Shown: positions 1 to 5,304 of the stretch, one piece after another | Layout: each line of letters opens with the position of its first letter | How positions within the stretch are numbered: the stretch's first letter is position 1 | Source: Anaerococcus sp. | GTDB lineage: Bacteria; Bacillota; Clostridia; Tissierellales; Peptoniphilaceae | NCBI RefSeq assembly: GCF_030825785.1 | Contig: NZ_JAPJPG010000062.1 | Location: 1 to 6,901, forward strand | Reading direction: 5' to 3' | DNA length: 6,901 nucleotides | The notes under the pieces: model-generated | What the model was told of the DNA's origin: nothing | What the model saw: only the letters and a program-made list of their open reading frames with translations | Database searches by the model: none | Translations under genes and position numbers: made by a program

Positions 1-197
1 ACACTGGTTGGTCAATGGAACTTTTGGGTGGAGGAATGGTTCATCCAAATGTACTAGAGGCTTGCGGTATTGATAGCGAAAAATACACAGGCTTTGCCTT
101 TGGTCTAGGAGTCGACAGGATTGCCATGGTTAAATATGGACTCGATGACATAAGACTTCTTTATGATAATGACAAGAGATTTATGGAACAATTCTAG
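1..197 (+). CDS. pheS: Phenylalanyl-tRNA synthetase alpha subunit, C-terminal end (partial)
   Basis: This is the last 65 codons of pheS, read from base 3; the 5' part lies outside the window. The enzyme is a cytoplasmic alpha2-beta2 class II synthetase that attaches phenylalanine to tRNA-Phe, and the alpha subunit carries the catalytic site. The visible part holds the family-typical stretch GGGMVHPNVL (bases 30-59), then class II motif 3, GFAFGLGVDR (bases 91-120), whose Arg contacts ATP, then the usual ending with YGLDDIRLLYDND and a short FMEQF tail. The protein ends at TAG 195-197, the normal PheS C-terminus, so the 3' end looks intact. The ATG at base 15 is an internal methionine, not a start: the frame stays open to the window edge and the upstream codons (TGWS) fit the family. 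The AGG of the pheT ribosome-binding site begins inside the stop codon, so pheT is very likely cotranscribed. Identification is by recognised motifs. Confidence 0.97.
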   Translation, partial: TGWSMELLGGGMVHPNVLEACGIDSEKYTGFAFGLGVDRIAMVKYGLDDIRLLYDNDKRFMEQF

Positions 198-201
198 GAG
201 G
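196..201 (+). promoter_or_regulatory. Ribosome-binding site of pheT
   Basis: AGGAGG is a perfect Shine-Dalgarno core. It overlaps the pheS stop codon and ends 4 bases before the pheT ATG at 206. This supports that start and suggests pheT is translated together with pheS, as expected for two subunits needed in equal amounts. Confidence 0.9.
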
Positions 202-205
202 ATAT

Positions 206-2593
206 ATGTTAGTACCTTTAATATGGCAAAAAGATTATATAAAAATTGATAAAGACCTTAAGACAATTACTGATAGGCTTTCAGAGACAGGATCGCATGT
301 AGAAGAAGTTACAATTCACACATCTGATCTTGATGGAATCCTTGTAGGCAAAGTTACCAATCAAGAAAAACATGTGGATGCTGATAGACTCCAAGTTCTT
401 ACAATAGATATTGGAAAAGATGAACCAATCACTATTATAACCAATGCCAAAAATACCAAGAAGGGCGACTACCTTCCAGTTATCACATCAGGAACTAAGC
501 TTGATGATGGAACAATAATTGAAGATCATGACTTTTTTGGAATTGTAAGCCAAGGCATGCTTACAGCCTACAGCGAGCTAGGCTATGAAGATTCTGTAAT
601 TCCAAAGGAACTTAGGGAGGGAGTTATAGTTCTAGAAGGTGAATATGAGCCAGGCACTCCCCTAAGCCAAGTAATTCACTCAAATAGCCCAGTTATAGAA
701 TACGAAATCACACCAAACAGACCAGACTGCTTATCAATAATCGGTATGGCAAGAGAAACTGCTGCAAGTTTTGGAGAAAAAATCACCTATCCAAGTCTCG
801 ACTTTAAGGAAAATGATGAGGACATAAAAGACTATTCTAATGGAGTTTCTATTGAAAGTGATAAGTGTAATCGCTTTGTAGCAAGAGTTGCCAAGAATGT
901 CGAAGTCAAAAGATCTCCTCAATGGTTACAAAACTACCTTATGCTTGCTGGTATGAGACCAATAAATAATATAGTAGACATTACAAACTTCGTAATGCTT
1001 GAAACAGGTCAACCCCTTCATGCCTATGACCTCGACAAATTAGCTGATCAAAAAATTATAGTAAGAGATGCTAAGGAAGGAGAAATCCTAAAGACCCTTG
1101 ATGGAGTAGATAGGAAGCTCGACTCTTCAATGCTTGTTATAGCTGATGGTAAGGAAGCGATCGGCCTTGCAGGTCTTATGGGAGGAATGGATTCTGAAGT
1201 AACCCTTGATACCAAAAATATCCTCCTTGAGGCTGCAAATTTCGATCAGGCAAATATCAGAAAGTCATCGAAAACTCTAGGTCTTAGAAGTGAAGCAAGC
1301 TCAAGATTTGAAAAAGGTGTTCCAGTTGAGATGGCAGACTTTGCTTCAAGAAGGGCTATGAGATTAATCGACGTACTTGCTATAGGAGAAGTTGTCGGTG
1401 GATCAATCGATGAAGGCATAAAAGAAAGAGAAGAGATAAAGGTAGATCTTAGACTAGAAAGACTAAACATGCTAACAGGTGTGGACTTTGACCTAGATAC
1501 TGCTATTAGAAATCTAGAGCTTCTAGAATTTGAAGTAGAAAAGCTAGATGATAAAAGGCTTAGGGTAAGAGTTCCTTACTTTAGAAGTGATGTCACTATA
1601 GAAGCAGACCTAATAGAAGAAGTAGTTAGACTTTATGGAATGGGAAATATCGAAAATGCTCCTTTAGTATCATCCCTTCAAAGAGGAGAAAGATCTAAGA
1701 GAAGACTTCTAAGAGATGAGCTTTGCAGTAAGCTTGTTGGACAAAAATTCTCAGAGCTTGCAACCTATTCTTTCATCTCCCCAAGAGAATTTGACAGACT
1801 AGGTGTAGATAAGGATTCTAATCTTCGTGATTATATCAAGCTAATAAATCCACTTGGTGAAGACTACTCAGTAATGAGAACAAGTCAAGTTCCTTCTATG
1901 CTAGATGTAATTGCTAAAAATATAAAATACGGTCAAAAGGACATGAGGTTTTTCGAGCTAGATAGGACATTCGAGAAAACTTCAGACAAGCTTCCAAAGG
2001 AAAATATAACCCTAACCATGGGTCTATATGGAGATTATTCCTTCTACGACCTTAAGGATTTCTTTACCCTAGCCATGGGAGAGGTTGGATTTACTGGTTT
2101 TACATTCAAAGCAAATGAGAATATCTATGCCTTCCACGCTGGCCGCTGTGCAGATATCTTCTATGAAGGAGACCATGTTGGTATTATGGGTGAGATCTCC
2201 TACGAAGTGCGTGATGAATATGAGATAGATAAGGGAGCCTTAATCCTTGAGATTAATCTTGCTAAGATTGAAGATAAGAGAATAATTGATAGAAAATATA
2301 AACAAATAGCAAAATTCCCAGCTATAGAAAGGGACTATTCATTTGTATGCGACAGAAATCTTGAGTCAGAACTAATAGAAAATACTATAAGAGAAAACGG
2401 ATCTGGCCTTGTAGATAAGATTAGCCTATTTGACATTTATACAGGAGAGCATATAGAAGAAGATAAGAAGTCAATTTCTTATAAGGTCCTCTACAGGGCT
2501 AAGGATAAGACCCTAAAGGATAAGGATATAGCAGGAATAGAGAAGAAAATCCTCGATTGCTTGGCCGAAGAGGATATTGTATTACGTAGTTAG
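206..2593 (+). CDS. pheT: Phenylalanyl-tRNA synthetase beta subunit (complete, 795 aa)
   Basis: Beta subunit of the alpha2-beta2 tRNA-Phe charging enzyme. It binds tRNA and removes mischarged tyrosine. The length, 795 residues, is normal for bacterial PheT. Domains by recognition: N-terminal OB-fold tRNA-binding domain (about 39-155), B3/4 editing domain (about 210-385, with NFVMLETGQPLHAYD from 261 and LGLRSEASSRFEKGV from 358), B5 domain (about 405-480, DLIEEVVRLYG), catalytic-like core that has lost class II activity (about 485-690, LINPLGEDYSVMRTS from 547), and FDX-ACB anticodon-binding domain (about 702-794, FPAIERDYSF and LFDIYTG). By recalled E. coli numbering, His272, Glu342, Ser362 and Ala364 match editing residues His265, Glu334, Thr354 and Ala356, so the editing site looks functional; Thr to Ser there is probably usual in Firmicutes. 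The ATG start follows AGGAGG by 4 bases. The stop TAG overlaps the zapA ribosome-binding site. No frameshift or truncation is seen. Confidence 0.98.
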   Translation: MLVPLIWQKDYIKIDKDLKTITDRLSETGSHVEEVTIHTSDLDGILVGKVTNQEKHVDADRLQVLTIDIGKDEPITIITNAKNTKKGDYLPVITSGTKLDDGTIIEDHDFFGIVSQGMLTAYSELGYEDSVIPKELREGVIVLEGEYEPGTPLSQVIHSNSPVIEYEITPNRPDCLSIIGMARETAASFGEKITYPSLDFKENDEDIKDYSNGVSIESDKCNRFVARVAKNVEVKRSPQWLQNYLMLAGMRPINNIVDITNFVMLETGQPLHAYDLDKLADQKIIVRDAKEGEILKTLDGVDRKLDSSMLVIADGKEAIGLAGLMGGMDSEVTLDTKNILLEAANFDQANIRKSSKTLGLRSEASSRFEKGVPVEMADFASRRAMRLIDVLAIGEVVGGSIDEGIKEREEIKVDLRLERLNMLTGVDFDLDTAIRNLELLEFEVEKLDDKRLRVRVPYFRSDVTIEADLIEEVVRLYGMGNIENAPLVSSLQRGERSKRRLLRDELCSKLVGQKFSELATYSFISPREFDRLGVDKDSNLRDYIKLINPLGEDYSVMRTSQVPSMLDVIAKNIKYGQKDMRFFELDRTFEKTSDKLPKENITLTMGLYGDYSFYDLKDFFTLAMGEVGFTGFTFKANENIYAFHAGRCADIFYEGDHVGIMGEISYEVRDEYEIDKGALILEINLAKIEDKRIIDRKYKQIAKFPAIERDYSFVCDRNLESELIENTIRENGSGLVDKISLFDIYTGEHIEEDKKSISYKVLYRAKDKTLKDKDIAGIEKKILDCLAEEDIVLRS
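2430..2457 (+). promoter_or_regulatory. Possible internal sigma-A-type promoter upstream of zapA (weak)
   Basis: TTGACA at 2430-2435 is followed after 16 bases by TATAGA at 2452-2457 (6/6 and 4/6 matches to consensus), about 145 bases ahead of the zapA start and inside the end of pheT. It could give zapA and the downstream genes their own transcript. However, the -35-like element falls in codons for the conserved LFDIYTG motif of PheT, and AT-rich coding DNA yields such matches by chance, so the call is tentative. Confidence 0.15.
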
Positions 2594-2596
2594 GAG
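2592..2596 (+). promoter_or_regulatory. Ribosome-binding site that fixes the TTG start of zapA
   Basis: AGGAG overlaps the pheT stop codon (TAG 2591-2593) and lies 6 bases before TTG 2603. It decides the unusual start: the zapA frame has no other methionine until residue 150, so this TTG with its well-spaced Shine-Dalgarno is the only sensible initiation site. Confidence 0.8.
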
Positions 2597-2602
2597 TAGT
2601 AT

Positions 2603-3094
2603 TTGAGCGAATATAAAGTTGATGTCAAAATAGACGGCAAGACCTACACCCTAGTCTCCAAGGAGCCTAAGGAAAATATTAAAGATATAGCAGAAATATT
2701 TGATAGGAAAATTCAAGAAGTTAAATCCAATAGGCTTACTTTTGATAGGCAACTAGTATTGGCTGGTGTAAATATTACAGATGACCTCTATAGACTTGCC
2801 GAAAAGTATAAGAGCCTTAAGGAAAAAAGTGAAGTTCCTCTAAGAGAATACCCTAAGCTAAAAGAAGATATAGAATTAATCAGAAGCGAGAAAGATAAGC
2901 TTCTTAGTGAAAGTTTAGAGAATAAAACTAGACTAGATGAGCTAGATAAGGAAAATTCTAAGCTTAAGAGAGATCTTGTAAGATACAAGGATTCTAAAGA
3001 GACTATAGATAAACTAAAAAACGAAGTCAAAAGACTTCAAGTAGAAGTAATGGACCTTAGTAAGGAAAATGACAGCTTGAAAGGAAAACTTTGA
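2603..3094 (+). CDS. zapA: Cell division protein ZapA with long C-terminal coiled coil (163 aa)
   Basis: ZapA proteins bind FtsZ in the cytoplasm and bundle its filaments at the division ring. Residues 1-72 match the family head domain: a beta-hairpin (YKVDVKIDGKTYTLVS), a helix with IKDIAEIFDRKIQEV, then the helix bearing LVLAGVNITDDLYRLAEKY. After a break with two prolines (79 and 84), residues 86-163 are almost pure Lys/Glu/Asp/Leu/Ser and look like one long charged coiled coil. There is no signal peptide, membrane segment or cysteine. The length is well above the roughly 85 residues of B. subtilis ZapA; from memory, longer coiled-coil versions occur in Clostridia-like species at this same locus between pheT and mutS2. 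The start is TTG, supported by AGGAG 6 bases upstream and the lack of other starts. The stop TGA overlaps the ATG of the next gene (TGATG), so translation is probably coupled. The family call is firm for the head; the role of the tail is inferred. Confidence 0.88.
   Translation: MSEYKVDVKIDGKTYTLVSKEPKENIKDIAEIFDRKIQEVKSNRLTFDRQLVLAGVNITDDLYRLAEKYKSLKEKSEVPLREYPKLKEDIELIRSEKDKLLSESLENKTRLDELDKENSKLKRDLVRYKDSKETIDKLKNEVKRLQVEVMDLSKENDSLKGKL
3081..3085 (+). promoter_or_regulatory. Weak ribosome-binding site of the U32 gene
   Basis: AAGGA lies inside the last codons of zapA, 8 bases before ATG 3094. It is weaker than the other sites in the unit. Together with the TGATG overlap, this suggests the U32 gene depends largely on ribosomes finishing zapA. 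Confidence 0.5.
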
Positions 3095-5304
3095 TGGCAA
3101 AATCTGAAATCCTAGCTCCAGTTGGCAATGAAGAGATGCTTTATGCAGGCCTTGCCGCTGGGGCTTCTAGCTTTTATATGGCAGTGGACGACTTTGGAGC
3201 CCGTGCCTATGCCAAAAATTTTGATATAGAAAATGTGGGAAGCTTTATCGACCTCATCCACCTATTTGGAAAGAAGGTATTTGTGACTATGAATATCTTA
3301 ATCAAGGATGAGGAGATGGAAAAGGCGGTATACTACGCCAAAAAGCTCTACGAATACGGGGCAGATGCCCTAATAATCCAAGACCTGGGCCTATTTACAA
3401 TCTTAAAAGACCAAATGCCAGGAATGGATCTACATGCTTCAACCCAAATGGCCGTAAGAGACTATTACGGAGCGAAAAGCCTCATGGACTTAGGTTTTGA
3501 TAGGGTAGTTATTGCTAGAGAGACTCCAATCGAGGAGCTTAGAAAAATTGCTACCCTTCCTGTAGAAAAGGAAGTTTTCGTCCACGGTTCCTTGTGCGTA
3601 TCTTACTCTGGAGAATGTTTGATGAGCTCCTACTTTGGTGCTCGTTCTGCTAATAGGGGAAGATGTGCTGGGATTTGTAGGCAAAAATACTCGCTTATAG
3701 CAGATGGGAAAACTTTGGCTGATGATTATTTCCTAAATATGAGAGATTTAAATGTCATAGATCAAATCGATCAGTTAGTAGACCTCGGCATAGATTGCTT
3801 CAAGATCGAAGGTAGGATGAAAAGTCCAGAATATGTCTATACTAGTGTAAAAAGCTATAAGGATAAGATAGATAAAAATTCTTACGACAAAAATGATTTA
3901 AGAGATATATCAAACAGAGGCTACACCAAGGGATTTATCTTTGGACAAAAGAGTGATTATGTAAGACTTTCATCTGATGCCAAGCATAGATCTGTAGGGA
4001 AAGTCATCAAAGAAGGAAATAAAAAGTACTTTATTAATTCATCCGACCTTCTTCTAGGAGATAATCTAGAGATAATCACAGATAAGGGCAAGAAATTACC
4101 CTATACCTTGACTGAAAATCTAAAGAAAAAGTCTAAAACTTATCTCAACCAATATACAGACGCCAAGGAAGGATCCGATGTATATATCCTAAATTCTCAA
4201 AAGATAGGGCTTAACTTAGAAAAGGCTCTAAGAGAATATAAAAATCTTCCGATAAGAATTGACTTTAGGGCCAAGGTAGGCGAGCCTGCAGAGATTACCA
4301 TGACCTATGAGGATAAGTCAATTAGCCTAAGTACAGATGACAATCTAGAAAGGGCTAAGAAGATTTCTCTGACAGAAGAAGACATGAGGGAAAATTTAAG
4401 CAAGTTTGGGGACGATATCTATAAGGCAAGGCAAATTAATATAGTCATGGATCCAGATGTCTTCATTAGAAAAAAGGACATCAATAGATTAAGAAGAGCA
4501 GGATCTGCTAAGCTTAAAGAAGAAATCCTCAAATCTTTTAGGAGGGATGAAATCAATATAGAAATCCCTAGCCAAGGCAATAAGAAAGATCATAAGAAGG
4601 AAATAAACGTAGAGCTTAAAAATACTAATATAAGCCCAAGTCTTTTAAAAGACTTTGATAATATTTACCTAGAAGAATATGATGATAAATATGCTGGATT
4701 TAGTCTTTATCTAATCCTTAATTCCCACACAGACTACGATATAGATGAGCTTATAGCCTTCATCAAGGAAAGATCTATCAAGGGTGTAGTCTTCAATAAC
4801 TATAGAGACCTTGCCTTTGTTGATAAATTCAGGGAAAATAATATAAAAATCAGGATAGGCAGATACCTAAATGTCTTCAATAAATTTACCTACGATTTTT
4901 ACGATAGGTTCGCCGAGATGACTTCATCATCGGTAGAAGCAACCTTCGATTCTATAATTCAAAATGGGCAATACTTTAATGTAGAAGCCCTGACCTATGG
5001 GAGAATTGAGCTTATGAATATGGTCCATTGTCCATTTTCTACTATCAAAAAGTGCGGCCTTAAGGGATGTTCTAGCTGTAGGTTTAGAAATGGAGAAATG
5101 GTAAATGAAAATGGCGATAGGCTTAAGATAATAAGAAGAGAAGGCATAAGTAGGATCTATCCATCTGAGGCATCTAAGGTAGATCGGAGAAACTTTACCA
5201 GCGATATTTCCCTCCTAGTTCAGGTCTTTTCGGATGAAGATATAAGAGATTACCAAGACAGAAAAGAAACTAACAATCTAAATTACGATAGAGGTGTTAT
5301 TTAA
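3094..5304 (+). CDS. U32-family protein with DUF3656 domain, RlhA-like RNA hydroxylase candidate (736 aa)
   Basis: Labelled 'peptidase U32/collagenase-like' by tradition; relatives studied in detail are cluster-dependent RNA or quinone hydroxylases (E. coli RlhA at 23S rRNA C2501, TrhP on tRNA, UbiU/UbiV). Residues 1-310 form the TIM-barrel-like U32 domain: LAPVGNEEML near the start, HASTQM (114-119), and the U32 signature from Glu160 to Ser178 (EVFVHGSLC...GECLMS). Cys168, Cys175, Cys191 and Cys195 fit the family's iron-sulfur ligands, and FKIEGRMKSPEYV follows (236-248). Residues 385-480 match DUF3656 (KFGDDIY, DPDVFI, INRLRR), the RlhA architecture. Residues 510-690 look like a degenerate second half-barrel (YLNVFNKFTYD, YGRIELMNMVHCP) with a further cysteine set, Cys646, 654, 659 and 662. 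It is longer than E. coli RlhA (about 650-670). No signal peptide, so cytoplasmic. ATG 3094 is chosen over TTG 3091 because it overlaps the zapA stop as TGATG. The RNA target is unproven; a protease role cannot be excluded. Confidence 0.9.
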   Translation: MAKSEILAPVGNEEMLYAGLAAGASSFYMAVDDFGARAYAKNFDIENVGSFIDLIHLFGKKVFVTMNILIKDEEMEKAVYYAKKLYEYGADALIIQDLGLFTILKDQMPGMDLHASTQMAVRDYYGAKSLMDLGFDRVVIARETPIEELRKIATLPVEKEVFVHGSLCVSYSGECLMSSYFGARSANRGRCAGICRQKYSLIADGKTLADDYFLNMRDLNVIDQIDQLVDLGIDCFKIEGRMKSPEYVYTSVKSYKDKIDKNSYDKNDLRDISNRGYTKGFIFGQKSDYVRLSSDAKHRSVGKVIKEGNKKYFINSSDLLLGDNLEIITDKGKKLPYTLTENLKKKSKTYLNQYTDAKEGSDVYILNSQKIGLNLEKALREYKNLPIRIDFRAKVGEPAEITMTYEDKSISLSTDDNLERAKKISLTEEDMRENLSKFGDDIYKARQINIVMDPDVFIRKKDINRLRRAGSAKLKEEILKSFRRDEINIEIPSQGNKKDHKKEINVELKNTNISPSLLKDFDNIYLEEYDDKYAGFSLYLILNSHTDYDIDELIAFIKERSIKGVVFNNYRDLAFVDKFRENNIKIRIGRYLNVFNKFTYDFYDRFAEMTSSSVEATFDSIIQNGQYFNVEALTYGRIELMNMVHCPFSTIKKCGLKGCSSCRFRNGEMVNENGDRLKIIRREGISRIYPSEASKVDRRNFTSDISLLVQVFSDEDIRDYQDRKETNNLNYDRGVI
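4638..4655. repeat. Perfect 18-bp palindrome inside the U32 gene
   Basis: AAGTCTTTTAAAAGACTT is its own reverse complement with no mismatch. In RNA it could fold as a 7-bp stem with a UUAA loop. It lies in codons for SLLKDF in the linker between the DUF3656 domain and the C-terminal part of the protein. There is no run of U after it, so it is not a terminator. It may simply be a chance palindrome in AT-rich DNA. Confidence 0.6.
5291..5296 (+). promoter_or_regulatory. Ribosome-binding site of mutS2
   Basis: GAGGTG is a six-base match to the Shine-Dalgarno consensus, 7 bases before ATG 5304 and inside the last codons of the U32 gene. It supports that ATG as the start and suggests mutS2 can be initiated independently as well as by coupling through the TAATG overlap. 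Confidence 0.8.

Noticed and set aside
734..922. 62-codon minus-strand open frame inside pheT
   Set aside because: A chance frame opposite pheT coding sequence; no family resemblance.
1179..1192. GGAGGAATGG internal start-like signal in pheT, and a similar one at 30-40 in pheS
   Set aside because: Both are in-frame codons for conserved Gly-Gly-Met motifs (LMGGMDSEV and GGGMVHPN), so protein sequence explains them.
1246..1470. 74-codon minus-strand open frame inside pheT
   Set aside because: Lies opposite the conserved B3/4 and B5 region of PheT; no recognisable domain. Treated as a chance frame.
1791..1820. TTGACA at 1791 as a possible -35 element in pheT
   Set aside because: No acceptable -10 element occurs at 16-18 bases downstream.
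2788..3030. 80-codon open frame on the minus strand opposite zapA, very Ser/Leu-rich
   Set aside because: Its composition is just the reverse complement of the Lys/Glu/Leu-rich coiled coil of ZapA; it has no family resemblance and lies wholly inside a well-supported gene.
3490..3684. 64-codon minus-strand open frame opposite the U32 signature region
   Set aside because: The plus strand here encodes the most conserved U32 motifs; the antisense frame has no recognisable features.
4540..4561. AGGAGGG directly followed by ATG inside the U32 gene
   Set aside because: The ATG is out of frame with the U32 gene, too close to the Shine-Dalgarno-like run, and reaches a stop (TAG) after four codons. 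At most it might cause ribosome pausing.
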